Shown here in pieces: positions 49,522 through 58,503 of a stretch of DNA of 62,524 nt. Position 1 is the stretch's first letter, and every line of letters starts with the position of its first letter. The notes beneath the pieces were generated by a model. That model saw nothing but the letters and a program-made list of their open reading frames with translations, had not been told where the DNA came from and did not search any database. Source of the DNA: Kofleriaceae bacterium (GTDB lineage: Bacteria; Myxococcota_A; Polyangia; Haliangiales; Haliangiaceae); NCBI GenBank assembly GCA_018058095.1, contig JAGPCO010000031.1, positions 1 through 62,524 of the forward strand. The letters run 5' to 3'. The position numbers and the translations under genes are program-made.

Positions 49522-49953
49522 ATGAAGGTCGTGCTGAGCGTGGTCGGCCGGCTCAAGGAGCGCTACTGGACCGAGGCCGAGGCCGAGTATCGCAAGCGGC
49601 TGCGCCCGTACTGCCAGCTCGAGGTGGTCGAGCACAAGGACGACGCCGCCCAGCTGACGGCGCTGGCCCGGGCCGGGACGGTGATCGCCCTCGACGAGCG
49701 CGGTCCGTCGATGTCGAGCCCGGAGTTCGCGCGCGACGTGCTGGCCGCCGGCGAGCGCGGCACGTTGCCGTCGCCGCTGGTGTTCGCCATCGGCGGCGCC
49801 GACGGCCACGGCGACGCGCTACGGGCGCGAGCGCAGCGCCTCCTGTCGTTCGGCCGGCTCACCATCGCCCACCGGCTGGTCCGCATCCTGATGCTCGAGC
49901 AGATCTACCGCGGCTTCCGCATCGTCCGCGGCGAGCCGTACCACCGCGACTGA
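49522..49953 (+). CDS. rlmH: 23S rRNA pseudouridine-1915 N3-methyltransferase RlmH
   Basis: The 143-residue product is close to the RlmH length of about 155 and shows the SPOUT-type knot features VIALDERGPSMSSPEFA (about 53-69), LVFAIGGADGHGDAL and the C-terminal LTIAHRLVRILMLEQIYRGFRI with the terminal EPYHRD. It methylates pseudouridine 1915 of 23S rRNA using SAM. It is the last gene of the proB-proA-rsfS-rlmH run; 12 bases past its stop lies a remnant of the palindromic repeat that also ends the convergent comF gene. Confidence 0.95.
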   Translation: MKVVLSVVGRLKERYWTEAEAEYRKRLRPYCQLEVVEHKDDAAQLTALARAGTVIALDERGPSMSSPEFARDVLAAGERGTLPSPLVFAIGGADGHGDALRARAQRLLSFGRLTIAHRLVRILMLEQIYRGFRIVRGEPYHRD

Positions 49954-49963
49954 CGTGCGCGCG

Positions 49964-49989
49964 CAGCAGATTGTAGGCGGCCCTGCTAG
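49964..49989. repeat. Remnant of the palindromic intergenic repeat
   Basis: CCTGCTAG (49982-49989) with CAGCAG upstream resembles an end of the CTAGCAGG family. As at the other copies, it forms the TAG stop of the adjoining gene, here comF. Confidence 0.45.
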
Positions 49990-50735
49990 CGCTCGGCCCG
50001 GGCCACCGCGAAGCCGAGCACCTCGGCCGCACCGGCGCGCCGCAGCGCGGTCGCCGCCGCCGCCATCGTCGCGCCGGTGGTGACCACGTCGTCGACCAGG
50101 AGCACGCGGCGGCCGGCCAGCGCGGCCCGGTGCCGGCGCGGCACCACGAACGCGCCGACGAGGTTGTTGGCCCGCGCGGCCCGGCCCAGCTCGAGCTGCG
50201 GCCGCGTCGGCCGCACGCGCCGGAGCATGGCCGGGCGGACCGGCGCCGGCGGCCGGGCCGCGGCGGCCAGCAGGGCGGCCTGATCGAACCCGCGGCGGGT
50301 GCGCCGCCACCAGTGCAGCGGGACCGGGACGATGACGTCGATTGCGCCGGCCTCGACCACCGCGTCGAGGAACGGGCCGACGGCGGGGGCCAGGCCCCGC
50401 GCGACCCAGGCCTGTCCGGCGAACTTGAGCCGCTGCAGCGCGTCGGCCAGCGGGCCGCCGTAGCGCCAGGGCGCGGTGATCGCGCCCAGCGGCAGCGGTG
50501 CGCGCATGCAGCGGGCGCACACCACGCCGACCGGGCCGGCCAGCGGCTCGGCGCAGGCCGGACAGCACGGCCCGAGCTCGACCAGGGCGCCGGCGCACGG
50601 CGGGCACAGGCCGAGCTGGCTCAGGCCGGGCCCGACCTGGGCGCAGCCGGGGCACGGCTGGGGGAAGAGCACGGGCAGGACCACGTCGAGCGCCGAGGAC
50701 CAGGACCCGGGCCAGGGCTTGAACCAGGGGGACAT
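49986..50735 (-). CDS. comF: ComF-family phosphoribosyltransferase-like protein
   Basis: The 249-residue product has an N-terminal double zinc ribbon with CPGC, CPPC, CPAC and CARC pairs (about residues 22-75). A PRTase fold follows with LKFAGQAWVARGLA, IVPVPLHWWRRTRRGFDQA (about 115-133) and the PRPP-loop motif LLVDDVVTTGATM (about 214-226). ComF proteins are needed for DNA uptake during natural transformation, where ComF acts with the ComFA helicase; other roles are possible because homologues are widespread. No competence genes are adjacent. It stops inside a palindromic repeat and is convergent with rlmH. Confidence 0.9.
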   Translation of the reverse strand: MSPWFKPWPGSWSSALDVVLPVLFPQPCPGCAQVGPGLSQLGLCPPCAGALVELGPCCPACAEPLAGPVGVVCARCMRAPLPLGAITAPWRYGGPLADALQRLKFAGQAWVARGLAPAVGPFLDAVVEAGAIDVIVPVPLHWWRRTRRGFDQAALLAAAARPPAPVRPAMLRRVRPTRPQLELGRAARANNLVGAFVVPRRHRAALAGRRVLLVDDVVTTGATMAAAATALRRAGAAEVLGFAVARAER

Positions 50736-50812
50736 GCCGCGGTTTCGACCCGGGGCCGGCCCGGTTGCGACGCCGCGCCGTGGCCGCCTGCGCTACTGTG
50801 ACCGGCCGCGCC

Positions 50813-51286
50813 ATGTCCGCCCCTACCCCCAGCCTCAAGGTCATCGCGACCAACCGCAAGGCCAGCCACGACTTCCACATCCACGAGCGGGTCGAGGCCG
50901 GCATGGTGCTGGTCGGGAGCGAGGTCAAGAGCCTGCGCGACGCCAAGGCCACGCTGGTCGATGGCTGGGTCGAGTTCAAGCGGGGCGAGGCCTGGCTGCA
51001 CGGCCTGGCCATCAACGAGTACCCGTGGGCCAACCGGTTCCAGCACCAGGTCGACCGGGTCCGCAAGCTGCTGCTCAACAAGGCGGAGATCCGCAAGCTG
51101 GCGGTCAAGACCGAGCAGCGCGGCTACACCCTCATCCCGCTCCAGCTGTACTTCAAGGATGGCCGGGCCAAGGTCGAGCTCGGCCTGGTCACCCACAAGA
51201 AGCAGCACGACAAGCGCGCCGCCAAGCGCGAGGCCGACGACAAGCGCGAGATCGACCAGGCCATGAAGGCCGGGCGCGGCCGCTGA
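50813..51286 (+). CDS. smpB: SsrA-binding protein SmpB
   Basis: The 157-residue product contains all SmpB landmarks: KASHDFHIHERVEAGMVLVG, SEVKSLRDAKATLVDGWVEF, the HxxxY-like AINEYPWANRFQH and the C-terminal basic tail beginning KKQHDKRAAKREADD. It binds tmRNA and delivers it to stalled ribosomes. TACTGT lies at 50794-50799, 13 bases before ATG 50813, and an in-frame GTG 50798 overlaps it, so a start at the GTG cannot be excluded. The tmRNA gene itself is not in the window. Its TGA stop abuts the stop of the convergent giant gene with no base between. Confidence 0.95.
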   Translation: MSAPTPSLKVIATNRKASHDFHIHERVEAGMVLVGSEVKSLRDAKATLVDGWVEFKRGEAWLHGLAINEYPWANRFQHQVDRVRKLLLNKAEIRKLAVKTEQRGYTLIPLQLYFKDGRAKVELGLVTHKKQHDKRAAKREADDKREIDQAMKAGRGR

Positions 51287-54200
51287 TCAGTTCTTCTCCA
51301 TGATCACGAACTCGATGCGGTCGTTGGCCACCTCGGCGTTGCGGCCCGACTTGACCAGCGGCTTGTCGGAGCCAAAGCCGCGCACGTCGAGCCGACCGGC
51401 GGCGATGCCCCAGTTCACCAGCCAGGCCTTGATCGCGTTGCCGCGCGCCACCGACAGCGCCTGATCCTCCTCGCGCGTGCCGCGCTTGTGGACGTGGGCG
51501 GTGATGCGGACGCGCACGATCTCGGGGTGAGCCCGCAGCATGGCGCCGACCTGCCCGAGCACGAAGCCGACGTTCTTGGCCGGCTTGTCGGTCACGCCCT
51601 GGAACTTGATCGCCTCGAACAGCTCGATGCGGTCAGCCGCGAGCAGGATGGCCGACTCGCCGCCGTCGGGGCAGCCGTCGTCGTCGGCCTTGCCGTTGAT
51701 GGTCTCGGGCTTGTCGACGCACCGGTCGGCCGCGTCGAGGATGCCGTCGCCGTCGTTGTCGGGATCGGCGCAGCCGTCGGTGTCGGCGTGGCCGTCGGCG
51801 TCCTCGGGGTCGTTGACGCACTTGTCCTTGCCGTCCGGCACGCCGTCGCTGTCGTTGTCGGGGTCGACGCAGCCGTCGTCGTCCTGGAAGCCATCGCGGT
51901 CCTCCGCCTCGAGCGGGCACTTGTCGAGGTCGTCGGCCATGCCGTCGCCGTCGTTGTCGCGCTCGACGCAGCCGTCCTCGTCCTGGAAGGCGTCCTTGTC
52001 CTCGGCCTCGTCCGGGCACTTGTCCTGGAAGTTGACCACGCCGTCGGCGTCGCGATCGCCGGTGTCGGGCGGCGGCGGCGGCGGGTGCAGCGGCGGCATC
52101 GGCCGGGCCTGCGGCGAGAAGGTGACCTGGAGGAAGCCGCGCAGCGCCGGCACGCCGACCCCGGCCACCACGCCGGTGCCGGCGCCGAGGCCGATGCCGA
52201 CCGCGCCGAAGCGGATGCGGGCGCCGAGCGCGGCCTGCAGCGGCAGGTTGGCCTTGCGCACGTCGATGACCCCGACCCCGCCGAACAGCTCGCCGGCCAG
52301 CCAGACCCGCTCGAGCACGCGATAACCCAGCCCGCCGCCGTAGGTGACCTCGCTGCCCTGGCGCACCGCGGTGCCGAGCTCGACGCTCTTGCGCATGAGG
52401 AAGCCGGCGTTGAACGAGGCCAGGATCTTGCGGGTCCGCCACGACGCCAGCCCGGTGACCTGCAGGGTCGGCCAGGCGCTGCCGGCGTACTGGTCGTCCT
52501 TGGCGGTCGGCAGGGTCAACCCGGCGCCGACCCCCAGCCCCATGATGCCGCGCGAGAGCAGCTGGGTCTTGCCCTTGAGCGCGACGTCGCCCAGGGTCGT
52601 GCCCTCGGCCGGCTCGACCGCGAAGACCCGATCGGTCCCGGTCTGCTGCAGCAGCGGCACCGTCAGCCCGAGCTCGTACCGGCCGGCGACGACGTAGGCG
52701 CCGCCGAGCGCGGTCACCAGCTGGGTCTCGACCGGCGTCTCCTGGCGCCCGGCGACGAGGCCCTCGCAGGTGGCGTCGCCGGCCGGGCACATCGGCACGA
52801 CCTCGAGCAGGTTGGTGGCGTAGCTGACCATCGCCCCGACCGCCCAGGCCCCGGCCCGCCCGGTGGTGGCCGGCTCGACCGTGAACAGCTCGTCCTCGAT
52901 CGACGGCAGCGGCTGGAAGGTCGAGACGTCGATGGTGTCGTCGGCGCGGGCCGCGCCGAGCGCGGACAGGGCCGCGCCGGCCCCGAGCGCCACCGCCAGG
53001 CCGCGCCGCCGCCCGAGCAGGCCAGCCGCGACCAGCAGCGCCAGGGCCCAGCCCGCGCCGCCGCCGCCGCCGTCACAGCCACCGCCGCCCTGGGCGCCGG
53101 ATTCGACCGCGTAGCCGGTCACGGTCACGGTCGCGTGCGGGACCGGATCCTCGTCGAGCAGCACGGCGATGGTGGCCGTGAACGGCCCGGGCTGCGACGG
53201 CGTGTAGTCGAGCACGTAGCTGACCGGCACGGCCGGCATGAGCTGATCCTGCGTCCCGACCTCGACGCCGAGCGACAGGGTCGGATCGGTCACGACCAGG
53301 CCGGCGACCCGGAAAGTGCGGGCCGCGGTGTTGCTGTTGGTCAGCACCAGCTCGCCGCCGACCTGGTAGTTCACGCCGACGGTGGCCAGCGGCAGCTCGA
53401 TGGCCAGCTTGGTCAGATCGACCTCGCGTCGCTTGGCCGTGCCGGTCAGGGTCACCAGCTGCGGCGGCACGTCGTCGTCGTCGTGGGCGATCTGCAGCAT
53501 CGCGGTGAACGTGCCGGACTCCGCGCTCGGCGCGAACGTGACCGGGTAGCTGGTGGAGCCGAGCCCGGCGACCAGGCCCGGCGTGCCGACGTAGCTGATC
53601 GACGGGTCGCCGGTCAGGTTGAGGCTGTTGATCATCAGCGGCGCCTCGCCCGAGTTGTTGACCATCAGGGGCACCGGCACCGCCAGCGTGCCGGGGTTGC
53701 GATACTCCGAGCCGAGGTCGAGCGTGGGCGCCACCGCGATGTGGCGGTCGACGCCGTAGCCGCGCATCGGCAAGGTCACGGCCGCCGTGCCGCGCACGCC
53801 GCCCATGGTGAACACCAGGTTGCCGGTCTGGGCCGCCGCCGCCGTGGTCTCCATGGTCGGCTGGTAGGTCACCGTGGTGGTCAGGAACTCGCCCGGGTTG
53901 ACGTCGATGGCCGCGAACGGCTGCACCGCGGCGAAGCCGGTCGCCGGCACCCCGGCCCGGCCCGCGACCCGCATGGGGGCGTTGCCGGTGTTGCGCAGGG
54001 TCACGTCGAGGCTGCCGGGCATGCCCGAGTCGATGTCGACCCCGCCGAAGTCGAGCATCATCGCCGCCGGCTCGACCACCAGCATCGGCTGGGTCACGGT
54101 CATCGACACGTTGATGACCCGGGTGTTGTCGGACGCCAGGTTCGACACCACGGTGATCATCCCGCTCACCACGTTGGTGGCGGTGTCGCTCGGATCGCCG

Positions 54201-56131
54201 GTGACCGTGAAGGTCGCAATCGCCCCGCCGCCGAGCACGGTCGTGCTCGGCGCCGACAGCACGAACTCGCCCGAACTCGAGGTGACCGAGGTGATCGTGA
54301 ACGGGTTGGTGCCGGTGTTGGTGATGGTGATGGTGCGCGGCGCGCTCTGCTGGTCCCAGCGGACCATGCCGAGGTCGATGGTCGACGGGTTGACGTCGAT
54401 GCCGTTGGACAGGCCGTTGCCGCGGATCTGGACGATGGCGGTGTTCGAGCTGCCGACGATGGGCAGGCTGGCGTCGCCACCCTCGGCCCCGACCACCGGG
54501 GCGAAGATCAGGCCGACCGTGGCCGACGCGCCCGGCGCGAGCGAGGCCGGGACCGGCTGCGCCGGGTTGATGGTGTAGCCGGCGCCGGCCGGGGTGATGA
54601 CCGAGGCGCCGGTGTTGATGGTCACCGGCAGCTCGCCGATGTTCTCGAGCAGGAACGTCCGGGTCGCCATCATGCCGAACGCCAGGTTGCCGAAGTCGAC
54701 CGTGACCGGGTTGGTGCGCAGCTCGCCGTTCTGGCCGCTGCAGCTGAGGTTGATGACCCGCGCCGGCTGGTTGTACGAGTTGTTGTTGATGGTCATGGTC
54801 GCGGCCGGGACCGGGCCGCGGGCGGTCGGAAGGCACTGCACGTTGACCGTCCCCTGCTGCGCCGGATTGATGGTCGGCAGCGGGCTCTGCAGCGTGTACT
54901 CCGGACGGGAGAACGTGATGCTGCTGACGGTGAGATCGGCGTTGCCGTCGTTGCGCAGGGTCACCGGCAGCTGGGCTGGCGTGCCGACCGTGACCGCTCC
55001 GAAGACCAGCGCGCCGCCAGCCGGCGCGACCAGGGTCAACTCGGCGCCAAAGCCGTTGCCGGACAGGGTCAGGTTCTGGGCCGGCACCGTGCCCGGGTTG
55101 TGGCTGGTCACGGTGACCACCGCGCTGCGCGCGCCGTCGGCGGTGGGCAGGAACGTGAAGGTGTGGCTGGCGCTGCTGCCGGCCGCGACCGTACACGGCG
55201 AGCCCGGCGTGCAGGCCCCGGCGTTGTTGCTGAAGTCGCCGACGTCGCCCGCGGTCTCGGCCACCGAGTAGCGCAGCACCGCGCTGCCCGGGTTCTGCAC
55301 CATGACGGTGGTCGGGGAGCTGGTGTTGACGGCGACGCTGCCGTAGTTGTGCGTGCCCGGCGCCAGCACCAGCTGGGCCTGGGTCGCGGTGCACTGCAGC
55401 GGGATGTCGAAGCTGCTGCCGTTGCCGGCGCCCGAGGTGGTGAAGGTGAGGGTCGCGCTGCGCAGGCCGGGCGCCGCCGGGGTGCAGCGGACCGGGATGG
55501 CCAGCGTGCCGCTCGCGGCGATCGACCGGCTGGCGTGGTTGCAGGTCTGCATCAGGTTGCAGCCGCTGGTCGGGGCGTTGGTGAACGAGAAGTCGGCGGC
55601 GTTGGGCCCGGTGATGGTCCCGGTCAGGAGCAGGATCGGCGCGCTGCCGGTGTTGGTGATGGTGCCGCCGTTGTTGATGACCGGCGCGGCGCCGACCTCG
55701 ACGGTGCCGACCACCAGCGGGCTGGGCGCGAAGGTGAAGTTGCCGATCTGGCCGGTGCCGGTGGCGGTGAAGGAGGTGAGCTCACCGCCGCCGCCGTCCT
55801 GGACGGAGACCCGGCACGAGTAGGCCATGGCCGCGGCCGGGGTGAAGCCGACGGTCACCGCCAGGGTGTCGGTGTTCATCAGCGTCGCCGGCAGGGCCGC
55901 GGTCACGGTGAAGGCGTTGCAGTCGGCGGTGGCGGCCTTGACCAGGGCGGCCACGGTGTCGGTCGCGGTCGCGGTGGTGTGGCTGATGGTGGCGGCGCCG
56001 GTGCCGGTGTTGCCCACGACCACGTTGCCGACGCCGCCACCGCTGGCGGTGACCGCGGCGCGGGCGTCGGACGCGAGCGCGAGCCAGGTGATCAGCGAGA
56101 CAAGACCAGGCCAGATGCGGTGCATCTTCAT
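51287..56131 (-). CDS. Giant choice-of-anchor protein fused to OmpA porin
   Basis: The 1614-residue product starts with a signal peptide (residues 1-25) and about nine ASPM-SPD-2-Hydin/choice-of-anchor D-type beta domains (about 26-1015). A Gly/Cys motif (GGGGCDGGGGG), a hydrophobic helix and RRR (about 1041-1043) follow, which is the form of a MYXO-CTERM sorting tail. Instead of a stop, the frame continues as a second secretion-type segment ending GAARADD. Then come an OmpA-like N-terminal barrel (about 1070-1390), four or five calcium-binding thrombospondin type 3 repeats (DNDGDGMADDLDKCP type) and a peptidoglycan-binding OmpA domain. Internal GTG 52993 might start the second part separately. 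A leadered -10 TATCAT lies 47 bases upstream. Confidence 0.8.
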   Translation of the reverse strand: MKMHRIWPGLVSLITWLALASDARAAVTASGGGVGNVVVGNTGTGAATISHTTATATDTVAALVKAATADCNAFTVTAALPATLMNTDTLAVTVGFTPAAAMAYSCRVSVQDGGGGELTSFTATGTGQIGNFTFAPSPLVVGTVEVGAAPVINNGGTITNTGSAPILLLTGTITGPNAADFSFTNAPTSGCNLMQTCNHASRSIAASGTLAIPVRCTPAAPGLRSATLTFTTSGAGNGSSFDIPLQCTATQAQLVLAPGTHNYGSVAVNTSSPTTVMVQNPGSAVLRYSVAETAGDVGDFSNNAGACTPGSPCTVAAGSSASHTFTFLPTADGARSAVVTVTSHNPGTVPAQNLTLSGNGFGAELTLVAPAGGALVFGAVTVGTPAQLPVTLRNDGNADLTVSSITFSRPEYTLQSPLPTINPAQQGTVNVQCLPTARGPVPAATMTINNNSYNQPARVINLSCSGQNGELRTNPVTVDFGNLAFGMMATRTFLLENIGELPVTINTGASVITPAGAGYTINPAQPVPASLAPGASATVGLIFAPVVGAEGGDASLPIVGSSNTAIVQIRGNGLSNGIDVNPSTIDLGMVRWDQQSAPRTITITNTGTNPFTITSVTSSSGEFVLSAPSTTVLGGGAIATFTVTGDPSDTATNVVSGMITVVSNLASDNTRVINVSMTVTQPMLVVEPAAMMLDFGGVDIDSGMPGSLDVTLRNTGNAPMRVAGRAGVPATGFAAVQPFAAIDVNPGEFLTTTVTYQPTMETTAAAAQTGNLVFTMGGVRGTAAVTLPMRGYGVDRHIAVAPTLDLGSEYRNPGTLAVPVPLMVNNSGEAPLMINSLNLTGDPSISYVGTPGLVAGLGSTSYPVTFAPSAESGTFTAMLQIAHDDDDVPPQLVTLTGTAKRREVDLTKLAIELPLATVGVNYQVGGELVLTNSNTAARTFRVAGLVVTDPTLSLGVEVGTQDQLMPAVPVSYVLDYTPSQPGPFTATIAVLLDEDPVPHATVTVTGYAVESGAQGGGGCDGGGGGAGWALALLVAAGLLGRRRGLAVALGAGAALSALGAARADDTIDVSTFQPLPSIEDELFTVEPATTGRAGAWAVGAMVSYATNLLEVVPMCPAGDATCEGLVAGRQETPVETQLVTALGGAYVVAGRYELGLTVPLLQQTGTDRVFAVEPAEGTTLGDVALKGKTQLLSRGIMGLGVGAGLTLPTAKDDQYAGSAWPTLQVTGLASWRTRKILASFNAGFLMRKSVELGTAVRQGSEVTYGGGLGYRVLERVWLAGELFGGVGVIDVRKANLPLQAALGARIRFGAVGIGLGAGTGVVAGVGVPALRGFLQVTFSPQARPMPPLHPPPPPPDTGDRDADGVVNFQDKCPDEAEDKDAFQDEDGCVERDNDGDGMADDLDKCPLEAEDRDGFQDDDGCVDPDNDSDGVPDGKDKCVNDPEDADGHADTDGCADPDNDGDGILDAADRCVDKPETINGKADDDGCPDGGESAILLAADRIELFEAIKFQGVTDKPAKNVGFVLGQVGAMLRAHPEIVRVRITAHVHKRGTREEDQALSVARGNAIKAWLVNWGIAAGRLDVRGFGSDKPLVKSGRNAEVANDRIEFVIMEKN

Positions 56132-56177
56132 GAGGATCCCCCAGGCGCCCCCAATGGGTCGGGTGCAGCCTGGGAGG

Positions 56178-56183
56178 ATGATA
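56178..56183 (-). promoter_or_regulatory. -10 hexamer of the giant-gene promoter, leadered
   Basis: On the minus strand TATCAT lies 46 bases before ATG 56131, which has GGGGGATCC upstream. This is one of the few leadered arrangements in the window. Confidence 0.4.
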
Positions 56184-56289
56184 CCGACGCGCTGGGGTGG
56201 TGGGTAGGTACCGGTGTCACTGTGACGCCCTGCGGCACGCGTGACCGGCCCGGCCCACGGCCGGCGCGGGCGGCGGAGACCCGGCGTGG

Positions 56290-56295
56290 TACACC
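56290..56295 (+). promoter_or_regulatory. -10-like hexamer, weak
   Basis: TACACC ends 6 bases before ATG 56302 with only GCCGCC between. The last base departs from TAnnnT. Confidence 0.35.
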
Positions 56296-56301
56296 GCCGC
56301 C

Positions 56302-56925
56302 ATGGCGCTGTCGGCCTCGGTCTACTCCGACTTCGTGTGCCCGTTCTGCTTCATCGCCGACCAGGCCAGCCTGCGGCCGCTGGCGGCCGAGCTCGAGCTC
56401 ACCCTCGAGTACCGGCCGTTCCAGCTGCACCCCGAGGTCCCGACCGGCGGGGTCCGCCTGGCCGACTACTTCGGCGCGGCCCGGGTGCCGATGATGAAGC
56501 AGCGGGTGCTCGATCTCGCGACCCAGCTCGGCGTCGCGGGCATGACCGTGCCGGACGTCCTGCACGACACCCGGCGCGCCCTGGCGGTGGCCGAGTACGG
56601 CCGTGACCACGGCCAGCTCGACGCGGTCTGGCAGGCGCTGATGAACGCGCACTGGCGGCGCGGCGAGGACCTCGAGGACGACGAGGTGCTGGCGGCAGCC
56701 GCGCGCGCGGCCGGGCTCGACCCGGACCGGGCGCTGGCGGCGACGACCGACGCCCGCTACCAGCAGCGCCTGGGCGCGACCCGCGACGAGGCACACCGAC
56801 GCGGGGTGTCGGGCATCCCGACGGTGCTGCTCGGTGAGCGCCGCGTCGTCGGCGCGCAGGCGCCCGGGGTGTTCCGGGCCGCGGCGCAGGCGGCGGGCGC
56901 CCGGGCGCGGAGCGCGGCGTCGTGA
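56302..56925 (+). CDS. FrnE-like DsbA-family oxidoreductase
   Basis: The 207-residue product is a cytoplasmic DsbA-fold protein: SVYSDFVCPFCFIADQ with active site CPFC (residues 13-16), a helical insert, and the C-terminal GVSGIPTVLLGERRVVGAQAP cis-Pro region. This pattern matches the FrnE/2-hydroxychromene isomerase-like group of DsbA-like thiol oxidoreductases rather than periplasmic DsbA, since there is no signal peptide. It overlaps the acyl-CoA dehydrogenase gene by four bases (GTGA). The two may share a pathway, for example modification of an aromatic or acyl compound, but this is inference. Confidence 0.88.
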   Translation: MALSASVYSDFVCPFCFIADQASLRPLAAELELTLEYRPFQLHPEVPTGGVRLADYFGAARVPMMKQRVLDLATQLGVAGMTVPDVLHDTRRALAVAEYGRDHGQLDAVWQALMNAHWRRGEDLEDDEVLAAAARAAGLDPDRALAATTDARYQQRLGATRDEAHRRGVSGIPTVLLGERRVVGAQAPGVFRAAAQAAGARARSAAS

Positions 56926-58046
56926 GTGTCGTCGACCTGGTCGCTGCGGCGCGCGTGCTGGCGGCGCGCCTGCCGGGGCTGTCCGCGCAGCACGAGCGTG
57001 ACGGCGCGCTCGACGCCAGCGTGGTGGCCGAGCTGGCCAGCGCCGGGCTGACCGCGTGCCTGCTGCCGCCCGAGCTGGGTGGCCACGCCCTGGCCCCGAC
57101 CGCGTACATCGAGGTGCTGGCCACCCTGGCGCAGGCCGACGCCGCGACCGCGTGGGTGACCATGACCGCCTCGACCTCGACGCTGCTGGCGCCGTACCTG
57201 GCGCGCGCCGCGGCCGAGCGCATCTGGGCGACGAGCCCGGCGCTGCTCCTGGCCGGGGTGTTCGCGCCGACCGGCACGGTCACGATCACCGGTGATCGCG
57301 CCACGGTCCGCGGGCGCTGGCAGTTCACCTCGGGCTGCCGGCACGCGGCGTGGATCGCGGTCGGGGCGATGAGCCCGGGCGACGGCGATCCGGCCAGCCG
57401 CCAGCACGTGGTGGCCCTGGTCCCGGCTGGCGCGCGTGGCCTGACGATCGCCGATCACTGGGACGTGATGGGCCTGCGCGGCACCGGCAGCCACGACCTC
57501 GTGCTCGATGACGTCGAGGTCCCGGCCGACCAGATCGGCAGCGTGTTCACGGCGGCGCCATGGGCGACCGGGCCGCTGGTGCGGTTTCCCCTGTTCGGCC
57601 TGCTCGCCACCGGCATCGCCGCCTGTGGCCTGGGCATCGCCGCGGCCGCGCTCGACCATGTCGCCGCCAGCGCACGCACCGCCGCCAGCGGTGGCGGCGC
57701 GCTGATCGCCGACGTCGGCCGGCTCCTGACCCGGCTCGGCGCGGCCCGGGCCCACCTCGAGGCCAGCGCCGAGGCGGCGATGGCCGGCGCACGCCGCGGC
57801 GAGGTCAGCGGCGTCGAGCGCGGGCGGCTGCGCCTGGCCGCCTGGCACGCGGCCAGCGAGAGCCTCGAGGTCACCCGCGCGGCCTTCGCGCTCGCCGGTG
57901 GCGGCGCCATCCGCGCCGGTCACCCGGTCGGGCGGGCCCTGCACGACGCCGAGGTCATGCGCTCGCACCGGATGATCGCCGACAAGGTCGTCGCCACCGC
58001 CAGCAGGGCCGCGCTCGGCCTCGGCCCGGTCCCGCCCGACCTGTAG
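56922..58046 (+). CDS. Acyl-CoA dehydrogenase-like flavoprotein
   Basis: The 374-residue product follows the acyl-CoA dehydrogenase fold: an N-terminal helical domain (LSAQHERDGALDASVVAELA), a middle beta domain with GRWQFTSGCRHAAWIAVGA and HWDVMGLRGTGSHDLVLDDV, and a C-terminal helical bundle. The C-terminal domain looks like the type 2 form used by flavin-dependent hydroxylases such as HpaB/DszC relatives rather than by beta-oxidation enzymes; the usual catalytic Glu is not obvious. It needs FAD or FMN. GTG 56922 overlaps the FrnE-like gene. Substrate cannot be named. Confidence 0.8.
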   Translation: MSVVDLVAAARVLAARLPGLSAQHERDGALDASVVAELASAGLTACLLPPELGGHALAPTAYIEVLATLAQADAATAWVTMTASTSTLLAPYLARAAAERIWATSPALLLAGVFAPTGTVTITGDRATVRGRWQFTSGCRHAAWIAVGAMSPGDGDPASRQHVVALVPAGARGLTIADHWDVMGLRGTGSHDLVLDDVEVPADQIGSVFTAAPWATGPLVRFPLFGLLATGIAACGLGIAAAALDHVAASARTAASGGGALIADVGRLLTRLGAARAHLEASAEAAMAGARRGEVSGVERGRLRLAAWHAASESLEVTRAAFALAGGGAIRAGHPVGRALHDAEVMRSHRMIADKVVATASRAALGLGPVPPDL

Positions 58047-58071
58047 CCGGCGACGTCGACGCCGGTGGCGC

Positions 58072-58479
58072 TCAGGCCCGGCGACGCCAGCGCGGCGGCC
58101 AGTCGTCGACGGTGAGCGTGACCACGCCGTCGATCAGCAGCGTGTACAGCGGCTCGGCCGGGAAGTCGCCCAGCACCAGCAGCCAGTCGGCCGCGCCGAC
58201 ACGCGCCCGCAGGGGTCGGTCGTAGTCCCCGTTCGGCTCGAACGTGATCGCCCGAGCGGTGGGATCGACGGCGACGCCGGGCACGGCGAACTCGTTGGTG
58301 CAGCCGGGGCAGCGGGCCAGCCGCTCGACCACCTCGGCGGCGCGCCCGCACGCCGGGCACTCGTCGAGGTCGACCCGGTGCGCGTGCGCCGCGGCCAGGG
58401 CCGCGCGCAGCTCGTCGACCTCGCGCTGCAAACCCTCGGCGCGCGCGGTCATCGCCGCCAGCTCGTCGCGGTAGCTCAT
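58072..58479 (-). CDS. Small zinc-ribbon protein
   Basis: The 135-residue product starts with a short coiled coil (MSYRDELAAMTARAEGLQRE), then a zinc ribbon formed by CPACG (about 41-45) and CPGC (about 57-60), and a C-terminal strand region with LLVLGDFPAEPLYTLLIDG and VDDWPPRW. I recognise no named family. The four cysteines are strongly suggestive of zinc binding. It lies 24 bases downstream of the DUF3127 gene on the same strand, so the two form a small operon. Function unknown; cytosolic. Confidence 0.7.
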   Translation of the reverse strand: MSYRDELAAMTARAEGLQREVDELRAALAAAHAHRVDLDECPACGRAAEVVERLARCPGCTNEFAVPGVAVDPTARAITFEPNGDYDRPLRARVGAADWLLVLGDFPAEPLYTLLIDGVVTLTVDDWPPRWRRRA

Positions 58480-58503
58480 GGTCGACCGGGTGCCCCGCCC
58501 CGA

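Noticed and set aside
51488-56494. A 1668-codon open frame on the plus strand
   Set aside because: It is antisense to the giant choice-of-anchor/OmpA gene. Its composition is low-complexity Ala/Arg/Gly/Val without any recognisable domain, while the opposite strand has clear domains.
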